From Enhydrobacter sp. (GTDB lineage: Bacteria; Pseudomonadota; Alphaproteobacteria; Reyranellales; Reyranellaceae), in NCBI GenBank assembly GCA_026126105.1, contig JAHCJV010000004.1:80695-144694 (forward strand): 64,000 bases of DNA. Reading direction: 5' to 3'. The notes below the pieces were generated by a model. That model was not told the origin of the DNA, did not search any database, and saw nothing but the letters and a program-made list of their open reading frames with translations. The translations under genes were made by a program, and so were the position numbers. How positions within the stretch are numbered: position 1 is the first letter of the stretch; every line of letters starts with the position of its first letter. Shown in pieces: positions 55,719-64,000 of this stretch.

Positions 55719-56696
55719 ATGAATATCCGTCGCCGAGCCCTCGCGCATCTGGCCGTGGGCGCTGCCGCGTTGCCGGCCCTGGCCGGAACTGCGCGGGCAC
55801 AAGCCTACCCTTCGCGAACGGCACGCATCATCGTCGGCTTCCCCGCCGGCGGGGCGACCGACATCCAGGCTCGCCTGATGGGCGAATGGCTGACCGAGCA
55901 ACTCGGGCAGCAATTCATCGTCGAGAACAAGCCCGGCGCCAGCGGCAACATCGGGACCGAGACGGTCGCCAAGGCGCCGGCGGACGGCTACACGCTGCTG
56001 CAGATCGTGACCCCGCACGCGATCAATGCCGCGCTCTACAGCAATCTCCCCTTCGACTTCGGGCGGGACATCGCCCCGGTCGTCCATGTCGCGCGGCTGG
56101 CCTATGTCGTCGTCGTGAATCCGTCGGTGCCCGCCACCACGCTTCCCGAATTCATCGCCTACGCCAAGGCCAACCCGGGCAGGATCAACTACGGCTCGGC
56201 GGGCCAGGGCACGCCGCAGAACATTTCCTGCGAGCTCTTCAAGATGATGACCGGCCTCAACCTGGTCCATGTCCCCTACAAGGGCGGCGCGCCGGCGGTG
56301 GTCGACCTGATCGCCGGCCACGTGCAGGTGATATTCGCTCCGGTGTCGGAATCGATCCAGCAGATCAAGGCCGGCAAGCTGCGCGCCCTGGCAGTAACCA
56401 CCGCGGCACGCCTGGACGTGTTGCCGGACGTTCCCCCGATAGGAGACTTCGTGCCTGGCTACGAGGCCAGCGGCTTTGCCGGCATCGGCGTGCCCATGAA
56501 GACGCCGCCCGAGATCGTCGGCATCCTGAACAAGGAGATCAATGCCGGCCTCGCCAACAGCAAGATCAGGTCGCGAATCGTCGAGCTGGGCGGCACGGTG
56601 GTGGGAGGCTCGCCTGCGGAGTTCGCCAAGGTCATCTCTGAGGCGACCGAGAAATGGGCGAAGGTCATCAAGTTCGCCGGCGTAAAAGCCGAGTGA
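55719..56696 (+). CDS. Tripartite tricarboxylate transporter substrate-binding protein (Bug family), between nitrilase and GT4
   Basis: 325-residue receptor. Leader NIRRRALAHLAVGAAALPALAGTARA, then YPSRTARIIVGFPAGGATD, ENKPGASGNIGTE, VPYKGGAPAVVDLIAGHVQ and the C-terminal EFAKVISEATEKWAKVIK. GGAGGAAGC seven bases before ATG 55719 fixes the start; the earlier ATG at 55674 lacks an SD. It is likely a separate unit from the nitrilase gene, 125 bases upstream. It is the third orphan Bug receptor in the window; ligand unknown. Confidence 0.92.
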   Translation: MNIRRRALAHLAVGAAALPALAGTARAQAYPSRTARIIVGFPAGGATDIQARLMGEWLTEQLGQQFIVENKPGASGNIGTETVAKAPADGYTLLQIVTPHAINAALYSNLPFDFGRDIAPVVHVARLAYVVVVNPSVPATTLPEFIAYAKANPGRINYGSAGQGTPQNISCELFKMMTGLNLVHVPYKGGAPAVVDLIAGHVQVIFAPVSESIQQIKAGKLRALAVTTAARLDVLPDVPPIGDFVPGYEASGFAGIGVPMKTPPEIVGILNKEINAGLANSKIRSRIVELGGTVVGGSPAEFAKVISEATEKWAKVIKFAGVKAE

Positions 56697-56720
56697 GCGA
56701 TTAATGGTTCACGAGGTGGC

Positions 56721-57959
56721 ATGAACATACTCTTCATTCACCAGAATTATCCGGGGCAGTACCGCGAGATCGTTCCGACGCTCGCGGCGATGGGCGGCCA
56801 TCGCGTGGTTTTTCTCACGCAGCGGACCGGACTGCCTCAGGCCACCGGCCACATGATCGGGGTCTACAAATCGGCCCACAAGCCGGCACCGAATGCGTGG
56901 AAGTATTCGGCCTGGTTCGAGGAGTCGATCGGCAATGCGATCGGCGTCGGCAATGCGTGCAAGCTCCTGAAACAGAATGGCTTCGAGCCGGACATCGTTA
57001 CCGGACATGCCAATTGGGGAGAGCTTCTCTACGTCAAGGATATCTGGCCGAACGCTCCGCTGCTCGGCTACTTCGAATACTACTTCATCGCAAAAGGCGG
57101 CCTGATCGGCTTCGATCCGGAATTCCGCGAAGCCGGCGATATCGGACCGCGCCTGTTCGCCAATAATGCCATCAACCACCTCTCTTTCGAACGTTGCGAT
57201 TACGGCATCACCGCCACCGAGTGGCAGAAATCGACCCATCCTGCCTCGATGAGGGACAAGCTCGCGGTGATCCACGAGGGTATCCGTACCGATCGCCTCA
57301 TTCCCGATCACGACAGCGAATTCGTCGTGGAGTTTCCTGCGGCAAAGTTCGCGCGCGGCGAGGAGATCGTCACCTACGTCGCACGCAATCTCGAGCCGGC
57401 CCGCGGATTCCATACGATGATGCGGTCGCTGCCGCGCCTTCAGGCGCTGCGGCCGCAGGCGAGAGTGGCGATCGTCGGCGGCGACGAGGTTTCCTACGGA
57501 TTCAAGCTCGCCGCAGGCGAGACTTTCCGCGGCTGGCTGACACGCGAGCTCGGCGACTCGGTCGACTGGTCGCGCGTCCACTTTCTCGGCCAGATCCCCT
57601 ACGAAAAGCTGATCGCGCTGCTGAAGCTCGCGCGCTGCCACGTCTACCTGACCGCACCGTTCGTTCCGTCCTGGTCGTTTCTGGAATCGATGGCGCTGGA
57701 AAAGACGATCGTGGCGAGCGACGTCGGCCCGATTCGCGAGATCATGTCGGACGGCGAGACGGGACTGCTCGTGGATTTCTTTCAGCCCACGCAGCTTGCA
57801 GAGCGAATCGCCGACGTGCTCGCCCATGAAACGAATTATCGCATGATCGGAAACGCCGCACGCAAGAGGATTTTGTCCGATTACGATTTCAAGGCTGTGA
57901 CCTTTCCGAGGCTAAAGGCGCTGGTTAATAATTGGCTGCCGCAACAAATTCGGTTCTGA
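56721..57959 (+). CDS. GT4-type glycosyltransferase
   Basis: 412-residue GT-B fold transferase. The N-terminal domain begins MNILFIHQNYPGQY (acceptor side). The C-terminal domain contains YVARNLEPARGFHTMMRSLP, AIVGGDEVSYG, VHFLGQIPYEKLIALL and the nucleotide-sugar motif region SWSFLESMALEKTIVASDVGPIREI. The group is related to exopolysaccharide and glycan-modifying transferases. No signal peptide; cytoplasmic or peripheral membrane. The nearest companions are an upstream Bug receptor and downstream RTX proteins; no polysaccharide export genes are seen. Sugar and acceptor unknown. Confidence 0.9.
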   Translation: MNILFIHQNYPGQYREIVPTLAAMGGHRVVFLTQRTGLPQATGHMIGVYKSAHKPAPNAWKYSAWFEESIGNAIGVGNACKLLKQNGFEPDIVTGHANWGELLYVKDIWPNAPLLGYFEYYFIAKGGLIGFDPEFREAGDIGPRLFANNAINHLSFERCDYGITATEWQKSTHPASMRDKLAVIHEGIRTDRLIPDHDSEFVVEFPAAKFARGEEIVTYVARNLEPARGFHTMMRSLPRLQALRPQARVAIVGGDEVSYGFKLAAGETFRGWLTRELGDSVDWSRVHFLGQIPYEKLIALLKLARCHVYLTAPFVPSWSFLESMALEKTIVASDVGPIREIMSDGETGLLVDFFQPTQLAERIADVLAHETNYRMIGNAARKRILSDYDFKAVTFPRLKALVNNWLPQQIRF

Positions 57960-58000
57960 CGAAACATTCCTTTCCGATTCGAATTGCCGCTGAAACAGGG

Positions 58001-58015
58001 GTAACCAACCATTAA
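58001..58015. promoter_or_regulatory. Possible CtrA-like site upstream of the first tandem RTX gene
   Basis: GTAACCAACCATTAA matches the alphaproteobacterial CtrA spacing TTAA-N7-TTAA at seven of eight fixed positions. It lies about 100 bases before the ATG of the first tandem RTX gene, in the only AT-richer part of the gap. Motif match only. Confidence 0.25.
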
Positions 58016-58110
58016 TTGAGACGCGCCGGAGCAATTAATACCGTTCCGCCACTTGACGATCGGCGATGCCCTATCCTGGGTTCGCCCGCGTTCAAGGAGG
58101 AGGAAAAGCG

Positions 58111-60954
58111 ATGACGACGACTCCGACGACATGGCGCGCCCCATTCACGGCGAATGCCTCGAACACGGCAGGCTTCCAGTTCAACCCTTATACAATCGGT
58201 CTTTCCAACGGCAATTTCCTGGTGGTCTGGACCGACGACACCAGCGGAACCAACGCCGGCAACGACGTCTTCGGCCAGATCTACGGACCCGAAGGCAACA
58301 CGGTCGGCGCAGCGTTCGAAGTCAACAGCTCGTTCTTCGTCGACGGCGAGTTCCTGGGCTCGATCGCGCCGCAGACCGACGGCGGTTTCGTGATCGCCTA
58401 TGTCGACGACGAAGGTGCAGGCGCGGATGCCATCAGGATCGAGCGCAAGGACGCGGCAGGCGTTTCCACGTTCGTCGGCTCGATCACCGGCGGAGCCGGT
58501 GCGGTCAGCGACCCGGAAATCACGGTGGCGCCGAACGGCAGCTACATGGTCACCTTCACGCGCAACATCGGCGGCGACCTCGACGTCCGGGCGGTGATCG
58601 TCAGCTCCGCCAACGTGGTCGGCGCCGAATTCGACGCCGCCCAGAACAGTGCGGATTTCGACATTGATTCCGACACCGCCGGGCTGAGCAACAACAATTT
58701 CGTGACCGTCTACGAGGAGGACGATGCCGGCGTCACTAGCATCGAGGCCAAGATCGTGAACTCTGCCGGCACTCAAGTTAGTCTGCTGGGGGTCGCCGGC
58801 AGCGGCACCGATCCGCACGTGGCGGCGCTGACCGGCGGTGGCTTCGCGGTCGTCTGGAACGATACTGCCAACAACGGCGACATCCGGTTCAGCGTCTATG
58901 ACAACGCCGGTACGCTCATTGCCAACCAGATCCTGGTCGCCGGAGGCGCCAACTCCCAGAACGAGCCCAAGGTCGTCCGCCTGCTCGACGGCGGCTTCTT
59001 CGTGGCCTGGGACGACGACACGACTGGCGCCCTGATCGGCCGCCGGTACAGCTCTACCGGCGTGTTGGTCGGCGGAAACGTGACCATCGACACCGGGGGT
59101 GGAATCACCGAACCCGAGCTCGGCCTGACGAGCGACGGCCGCATCCTCGTGACCTACAGCAACAATTCAGGCGAGATCTCGCAGTCCATCCTCGATCCGC
59201 GCGACAATGTGATCACCGGCACCGGCTCGAGCGAGGTGCTCACGACGCAGATCGGCAACACCACCATCTTCGGCGGCGGAGGCCTGGATACCATCTTCGG
59301 CCAGGGCGGCGACGATGTGATACAGGGCGGCTTCGCGACCGATTCCATCTTCGCCGGGTCGGGCAACGACACCATCCAGGTACTGGAAGGCGAATTCATC
59401 GATCACGTCGACGGCGAAAGCGGAACGGACACGCTGGATCTCAGCAACATCTCGTCCCGCCCCGCCAACGTGAACCTCGATACCGGGACCTGGGATCTGT
59501 CTCCCAGCTTCGGCGGGCCTGCCACGATCAGCAGCATCGAGGTCGTCACCGGCACCCAGGGCAACGACACGATCACGACCACCTTCGGCACGCAGACGCT
59601 GAACGGCGGCCTGGGCAACGACAGCTTCGTCATGCTCGAGGGCCGCTTCATCGACGAGGTCAACGGCGGCAGCGGAACCGACACGCTCGATCTCAGCAAC
59701 ATCACGTCGTCTCCCGCCGACGTCAATCTCGATACCGGCATCTGGGATCTCGTTCCCACGTTCGGTGGCCCCGAGACCATCAGCAGCATCGAGGTCGTGA
59801 TCGGGACGCAAGGCAACGACACGATCACCACCACCTTCGGCACACAGACGCTGAACGGCGGCCTGGGAGACGACAGCTTCGTCATGCTCGAGGGCCGCTT
59901 CATCGACGAGGTCAACGGCGGCAGCGGCACCGACACGCTCGACCTTACCAACGTCACCACGCACGGGGCGACCATCGATCTCACCGCGGGGACATGGGAC
60001 CTCACGCCCAGCTTCGGCGGGCCGCAGACGATCTCCAGCATCGAGATCGTCGAGGGTACCCAGCTCGGCGATTCCGTGACCGGGAGCTTCGCCGACGAAG
60101 CGTTCTCCGGCAAGAAGGGCGACGACTCGCTGTTCGGCGGCGGCGGCACCGACACCATCGAAGGTGGCAAGGGCGACGACCTGATTCAGGGCGGCTTCAA
60201 CACCGACTTCATCTTCGGCGAGAATGGCGGCGATACGATCGCCGTGCTGGAGGGCGAGTTCATCGACAACGTCGATGGCGGTGCGGGCGCAGACACCCTC
60301 GACCTGAGCGCGATCACCAGCCGTGGCGCGGTGATCGATTTCGGCGCCGGAACGTGGGATCTTTCGCCGAGCTTCGGCGGCCCGGCGACGATCGTGAGCG
60401 TCGAAAGGGTGACCGGAACCGCCGTCAATGATTCGGTTACCGGCGCCGCGGCAAACGAGGTCTTCAACGGCGGCAGCGGCGACGACGTGCTGAGCGGCGC
60501 CGCGGGCCTCGATCAGCTCAAGGGCGGCAACGGCAACGACACGCTCGATGGCGGCAGCCAGGCGGATACGCTCGAGGGCGGCGGCGGCAACGACCGTCTG
60601 ACCGGCGGCACCGGCCAGGACAACATGACGGGTGGCGGCGGAAACGACACATTCGTGCTCGGTCCACTCCAGGCCGACCGCGATACGATCGCCGACTTCT
60701 CGTCGGCCGCCGACCAGTTCGAGATCTCGGCCGCGCTGTTCGGCGGGGGGCTCGTGGCAGGCGTGCTGCCGGCAGCCCGCTTCGTCATCAACGCGACAGG
60801 ATTGGCCGGGGATTCCAACGACCGGTTCATCTACAACAACACGACCGGCCAGCTGTTCTATGACTCGAACGGCAGCGCGGCGGGCAACAGGGAGCACATC
60901 GCCACCCTTACAGGGATACCCGGCCTCGCCTCGAGCGACTTCACGATCGTCTAG
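58111..60954 (+). CDS. RTX repeat protein with N-terminal propeller-like repeats (tandem copy 1)
   Basis: 947-residue acidic secreted protein without a signal peptide. Residues about 1-365 are repeats of 45-55 residues with the theme LSNGNFLVVWTDD...VFGQIYGPEGNTVG, seen in large alphaproteobacterial adhesins. From about 366 (DNVITGTGSSEVL) come RTX nonapeptides, then four 84-residue units with VLEGEFIDHVDGESGTDTLDL themes (from 59374), more nonapeptides (GGNGNDTLDGGSQADTLEGG), and a C-terminal FSSAADQFEIS...NDRFIYNNTTGQLFYDSNG type I secretion tail. AAGGAGGA precedes ATG 58111. Likely a surface or matrix protein; no catalytic motif. It is about 85% identical by eye to the next gene at its N-terminus. 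Confidence 0.9.
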   Translation: MTTTPTTWRAPFTANASNTAGFQFNPYTIGLSNGNFLVVWTDDTSGTNAGNDVFGQIYGPEGNTVGAAFEVNSSFFVDGEFLGSIAPQTDGGFVIAYVDDEGAGADAIRIERKDAAGVSTFVGSITGGAGAVSDPEITVAPNGSYMVTFTRNIGGDLDVRAVIVSSANVVGAEFDAAQNSADFDIDSDTAGLSNNNFVTVYEEDDAGVTSIEAKIVNSAGTQVSLLGVAGSGTDPHVAALTGGGFAVVWNDTANNGDIRFSVYDNAGTLIANQILVAGGANSQNEPKVVRLLDGGFFVAWDDDTTGALIGRRYSSTGVLVGGNVTIDTGGGITEPELGLTSDGRILVTYSNNSGEISQSILDPRDNVITGTGSSEVLTTQIGNTTIFGGGGLDTIFGQGGDDVIQGGFATDSIFAGSGNDTIQVLEGEFIDHVDGESGTDTLDLSNISSRPANVNLDTGTWDLSPSFGGPATISSIEVVTGTQGNDTITTTFGTQTLNGGLGNDSFVMLEGRFIDEVNGGSGTDTLDLSNITSSPADVNLDTGIWDLVPTFGGPETISSIEVVIGTQGNDTITTTFGTQTLNGGLGDDSFVMLEGRFIDEVNGGSGTDTLDLTNVTTHGATIDLTAGTWDLTPSFGGPQTISSIEIVEGTQLGDSVTGSFADEAFSGKKGDDSLFGGGGTDTIEGGKGDDLIQGGFNTDFIFGENGGDTIAVLEGEFIDNVDGGAGADTLDLSAITSRGAVIDFGAGTWDLSPSFGGPATIVSVERVTGTAVNDSVTGAAANEVFNGGSGDDVLSGAAGLDQLKGGNGNDTLDGGSQADTLEGGGGNDRLTGGTGQDNMTGGGGNDTFVLGPLQADRDTIADFSSAADQFEISAALFGGGLVAGVLPAARFVINATGLAGDSNDRFIYNNTTGQLFYDSNGSAAGNREHIATLTGIPGLASSDFTIV
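59374..60489 (+). repeat. Four 84-residue (252-bp) repeats in tandem RTX copy 1
   Basis: Units start at 59374, 59626, 59878 and 60238. The first three are spaced exactly 252 bases; the fourth is displaced by a 108-base insert (36 residues of GGxGxD nonapeptides). Each carries (V/M)LEG.FID.V(D/N)GG.G.DTLDL, then D.G.WDL.P.FGGP.TI.S.E.V.GT. The second and third units are almost identical at DNA level, a sign of recent internal duplication. Confidence 0.9.
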
Positions 60955-60984
60955 CACCCACCCGGCGATCGAACGCCAGACATG

Positions 60985-61027
60985 CGCCGTTCCTCTTTCC
61001 CACTGGAAAGAGGGGCGGCGTTTCCTT
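60985..61027 (+). terminator. Rho-independent terminator after tandem RTX copy 1
   Basis: Arms 60985-61000 (GCGCCGTTCCTCTTTCC region) and 61005-61020 (GGAAAGAGGGGCGGCG) pair around a CACT loop, with a short T-rich tail TTTCCTT. It lies 31 bases after the stop and ends the first RTX transcript, so the second copy needs its own promoter in 61028-61213, a stretch without other visible features. Confidence 0.85.
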
Positions 61028-61213
61028 ATCTAATGTGACACGTCGACTGAGTTTATGCCGAGTTCACGGCACTGGATTGCAGTGTGCCGGGTGCGGGCCG
61101 ATGAGATTCCCGATGTCTCTAGGGTCTGTTCTCGATTGCGGGAAGCATTGGCTGTCGGGGTGCTGACAGGTGCGCTGCTACGCCCTTCCACGTTCGAAGA
61201 GGAGGACAAGGCA

Positions 61214-64000
61214 GTGACGACTCCGACGACATGGCTCGCCCCTTTCACGGCGAATATCTCGAACACGGCGGGCTTCCAGACCAACCCCTACACGATCGGC
61301 CTCTCCAACGGGAATTTCCTGGTGGTCTGGACCGATGACACCAGCGGCACTTCCGCCGGGAACGACGTCTTCGGCCAGCTCTACGGCCCCGAAGGTAACA
61401 CGGTCGGGGCGGCTTTCCAGGTGAACAGCTCGTTCTTCGCCGACGGCGAGTTCCTGGGCTCGATCGCACCGCAGACCGACGGCGGCTACGTCATCGCCTA
61501 CGTCGATGACGAAGGCGCGGGAGCAGCCGCTATCCGGATCGAACGAAGAAACGCGGCCGGCGTCTCCACCTTTGTCGGCTCGATCACCGGCGGGGCAGGC
61601 TCGATCAGCGATCCCGAGATCGCGGTGGCGCCGAACGGCAGCTACATGGTCACCTTCACGCGCAGCATCGGCGGAGACATCGACGTCCGCGCGGTGGTGG
61701 TCAGCTCGACCAATGTCGTCGGTGCCGAGTTCGACGCCGCGCAGAACGGCCCCGACGTCGACACGGATTCCGACACGGCCGGCCTCAGCAACAACAACTT
61801 CGTCACGGTATACGAGGAGGACGATGCCGGCGTCACGGGAGTAGAGTTCAAGATCGTCACCTCGGCGGGAGTTCTGGTCAGCAACATAGAGGTTTCATCG
61901 ACCGGCACCGATCCACACGTTGCGGCGTTGACCGGCGGCGGCTTCGTCGTCGTCTGGAACGATCCCGTGGACAACGGCAATATCCGCTGCAGCATTTTCG
62001 ACAACGCGGGCGCGAGCGTCGCCAACCAGATCCTGGTCGCCATAGGCAACAACACCCAGAACGAGCCCAAGGTCGTGCGCCTGCTCGACGGCGGCTTCTT
62101 CGTCGTCTGGGACGACGACTCACTTGGCAGGCTGATCGGCCAGCGGTTCAGCTCGACAGGCGCGACGGTCGGCGGCATCGTGTTCATCAACAACGGTGAC
62201 ACCGGGCCGGAGCTCGGCCTGACGAGCGACGGTCGAATCCTCGTAACCTACAACAACACGGCAGCCGAGGTCTCCCAGACCATCCTCGACCCGCGCGACA
62301 ACGTGATCACCGGCACCGGCGCGAGCGAGGTGCTGACGACGCAGATCGGCAACACGACCATCTTCGGCGGCAGCGGCGCGGATACCATCTTCGGCCAGGT
62401 CGGATCTGACCTGATCCAGGGCGGCTTCGACACCGACTCCATCCTTGCGGGATCGGGCAACGACACGATCCAGGTGCTCGAAAGCGAGTTCGTCGATCAC
62501 GTCAACGGCGAGAGCGGAACGGATACGCTGGATCTCAGCAACGTCTCGTCGCGTCCCGCCAACGTGAACCTCGATACCGGTACCTGGGACCTGTCTCCCA
62601 CCTTCGGCGGGCCCGCCACCATCAACAGCATCGAGGTCGTGATCGGCACCCAGGGCAACGACACCGTCACGACCAGCTTCTTTAGCGAGACCCTGAACGG
62701 CGGCCTGGGCAACGACCTCTTCGTCATGCTCGAGGGCCGCTTCATCGACGAGGTCAACGGCGGCGGCGGAACCGACACGCTGGATCTCGCCAACATCACG
62801 TCGTCTGCCGCCGACGTCAATCTCGACACCGGCATCTGGGGTCTCGTTCCGGCGTTCGGCGGACCCGAGGTCATCAGCAGCATCGAGGTCGTGATCGGCA
62901 CGCAAGGCAACGACACGATCACCACGACGTTCGGCACCCAGACCCTGAACGGCGGCCTGGGCAACGACAGCTTCGTCATGCTCGAGGGCCGCGACATCGA
63001 CGAGGTCAACGGCGGCAGCGGCACGGACACGCTCGACCTGACCGACATCGCCACGCGCGGCGCGATCATCGATCTTGCCGCCGGCACGTGGGACCTTTCG
63101 CCCAGCTTCGGCGGGCCGCGGACGATCTCCAGCGTCGAGATCGTCGAGGGGACCCAGCTCGGGGACTCGGTGAGCGGAAGCATCGCCAACGAGGAGTTCT
63201 CCGGCAAGAAGGGCGACGACACCCTGTTCGGCGGCGGAGGCGTCGACACCATCGAGGGTGGCAAGGGCGACGACCTCATCCTGGGCGGCTTCGACACCGA
63301 CCTGATCTTCGGCGAGAACGGCGGCGATACGATCGCCGTTCTGGAGGGCGAGTTCATCGATCATGTCGATGGCGGCGCGGGCGCGGACACGCTGGACCTG
63401 AGCGCGATCGCCAGCCGGGGCGCGGTGATCGATCTCGGCGCCGGAACCTGGGATCTGTCTCCCAGCTTCGGCGGACCGGCCACGATCGCCAGCGTGGAAC
63501 GGGTAACCGGCACCGCCGTCGGCGATACGATCACCGGCGCCGCGGCGAACGAGGTCTTCAACGGCGGAGGCGGCGACGACGTGCTGAACGGCGCCGCAGG
63601 CCAGGACACGCTCAAGGGCGGCAACGGGAACGACACGCTCGATGGCGGCAGCCAGGCGGACACCCTCGAGGGCGGTGGCGGCAACGATCGACTGACCGGC
63701 GGTACCGGCCAGGACAACATGACCGGTGGCGGCGGCGGCGACGTCTTCGTGCTCGGACCGCTCCAGACCGACCGCGACACGATCGCGGACTTCTCGTCGG
63801 CCGCCGATCAGTTCGAGATCTCTGCCGCCCAGTTCGGCGGCGGGCTGGTGGCCGGCGTGCTGGCCGCCTCGCAGTTCGTCATCAACGGAACGGGACTGGC
63901 CGGGGCTTCCAACGACCGGTTTATCTACAACAACACGACCGGCCAGCTGTTCTATGACTCGAACGGCAGCGCGGCTGGCAACAGGGAGCACATCGCCACC
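61214..64000 (+). CDS. RTX repeat protein, tandem copy 2 (partial; last ~15 residues beyond window)
   Basis: 929 codons are open to the window edge. It begins at GTG 61214 with SD GAGGAGGA, giving MTTPTTWLAPFTANISNTAG, which aligns with the start of copy 1. Domain order is the same: propeller-like repeats to about 365, RTX nonapeptides, four 84-residue units (from 62468), nonapeptides and the secretion tail. The final visible residues, LFYDSNGSAAGNREHIAT, match copy 1 up to its last 15 residues, so only about that many are missing. Differences include LFVMLEG for SFVMLEG, GRDIDEV for GRFIDEV and several in the propeller loops, so the copies are paralogues and not an assembly duplicate. Confidence 0.9.
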   Translation, partial: MTTPTTWLAPFTANISNTAGFQTNPYTIGLSNGNFLVVWTDDTSGTSAGNDVFGQLYGPEGNTVGAAFQVNSSFFADGEFLGSIAPQTDGGYVIAYVDDEGAGAAAIRIERRNAAGVSTFVGSITGGAGSISDPEIAVAPNGSYMVTFTRSIGGDIDVRAVVVSSTNVVGAEFDAAQNGPDVDTDSDTAGLSNNNFVTVYEEDDAGVTGVEFKIVTSAGVLVSNIEVSSTGTDPHVAALTGGGFVVVWNDPVDNGNIRCSIFDNAGASVANQILVAIGNNTQNEPKVVRLLDGGFFVVWDDDSLGRLIGQRFSSTGATVGGIVFINNGDTGPELGLTSDGRILVTYNNTAAEVSQTILDPRDNVITGTGASEVLTTQIGNTTIFGGSGADTIFGQVGSDLIQGGFDTDSILAGSGNDTIQVLESEFVDHVNGESGTDTLDLSNVSSRPANVNLDTGTWDLSPTFGGPATINSIEVVIGTQGNDTVTTSFFSETLNGGLGNDLFVMLEGRFIDEVNGGGGTDTLDLANITSSAADVNLDTGIWGLVPAFGGPEVISSIEVVIGTQGNDTITTTFGTQTLNGGLGNDSFVMLEGRDIDEVNGGSGTDTLDLTDIATRGAIIDLAAGTWDLSPSFGGPRTISSVEIVEGTQLGDSVSGSIANEEFSGKKGDDTLFGGGGVDTIEGGKGDDLILGGFDTDLIFGENGGDTIAVLEGEFIDHVDGGAGADTLDLSAIASRGAVIDLGAGTWDLSPSFGGPATIASVERVTGTAVGDTITGAAANEVFNGGGGDDVLNGAAGQDTLKGGNGNDTLDGGSQADTLEGGGGNDRLTGGTGQDNMTGGGGGDVFVLGPLQTDRDTIADFSSAADQFEISAAQFGGGLVAGVLAASQFVINGTGLAGASNDRFIYNNTTGQLFYDSNGSAAGNREHIAT
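62468..63583 (+). repeat. Four 84-residue (252-bp) repeats in tandem RTX copy 2
   Basis: Units start at 62468, 62720, 62972 and 63332: the same 252/252/360-base spacing as in copy 1, including the 108-base insert before the fourth unit. The identical register shows that the internal repeats predate the gene duplication. Confidence 0.88.

Noticed and set aside
59167..60957. Open antisense frame of ~596 codons opposite tandem RTX copy 1, and a similar one (62120-63991) opposite copy 2
   Set aside because: Both are mirror frames created by GC-rich, repetitive GGxGxD codons. The translations are low-complexity Val/Ala/Asp strings with no start signal, and the + strand proteins are unambiguous.
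59374..63583. Regular 252-base repeats as a CRISPR or satellite array
   Set aside because: The repeats are in frame inside two coding genes and encode a conserved 84-residue protein unit; there are no spacers.
58111..64000. Second RTX gene as an assembly duplication
   Set aside because: Substitutions are scattered through all domains, start codons differ, and the intergenic terminator region is unique.

Overview
High-GC (about two thirds by eye) bacterial chromosome. The best fit is an alphaproteobacterium: the order dusB-ntrB-ntrC-ntrY-ntrX followed by hfq-hflX, a fused ispDF, a pyruvate dehydrogenase E1-beta carrying its own lipoyl domain, and pdhABC-lpd-lipA-ratA are all arranged as in that class. 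Three orphan tripartite-tricarboxylate (Bug-type) receptors suggest a metabolically broad soil or freshwater organism. Genus is not assignable from the sequence alone; a Reyranella/Rhodospirillales-like bacterium is only a guess.

Layout. 1-10.3 kb is accessory metabolism: a truncated TetR regulator, a DsbA-like oxidoreductase overlapping an MFS transporter, a 14-TM DHA2 transporter, an SDR, a D-threonine-aldolase/D-serine-dehydratase-like PLP enzyme, a CYTH protein overlapping an enolase-superfamily enzyme, and a Bug receptor paired with a TPP enzyme. 10.5-13.05 kb is one exported protein of about 20 TPRs. 13.05-14.4 kb is a decayed islet (VapC remnant, one small unknown gene) lying against the 3' end of tRNA-Ser(UGA). 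14.5-25.3 kb runs mostly on +: Bug receptor, lytic transglycosylase, RlpA, a DD-carboxypeptidase, tmk, holB, metG, tatD, an MBL hydrolase, an unknown exported protein and mazG. 25.3-37.0 kb is a - strand block: IMPase-like, an orphan groES, hflX, hfq, HAD phosphatase, D-amino-acid transaminase and the complete ntr regulon with dusB. 37.1-46.1 kb is isoprenoid, lipoate and pyruvate dehydrogenase genes plus ftsB.

The housekeeping chain ftsB...eno, commonly contiguous in alphaproteobacteria, is interrupted at 46.1-51.2 kb by AlaX, an AraC regulator, a frameshifted monooxygenase-like gene and a secreted protein that joins seven FG-GAP blades to an RTX tail. After eno comes the most unusual locus: a cobalamin riboswitch directly in front of a fatty-acyl-AMP ligase overlapping a Tat-type exported nitrilase-fold enzyme (52.6-55.6 kb), then a Bug receptor and a GT4 glycosyltransferase. 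The window ends with two tandem paralogous RTX proteins (58.1-64.0 kb) built from N-terminal propeller-like repeats and 84-residue repeats; the second loses only its last ~15 residues at the window edge. No type I secretion genes are present here.

The central genes cover cell-wall remodelling, replication and translation, nitrogen sensing and the pyruvate-to-acetyl-CoA step with its own lipoate supply. The flanks hold transport, secreted-protein and regulatory islands. Starts, motif positions and repeat periods were read by eye; family assignments rest on recognised motifs, not on database searches.
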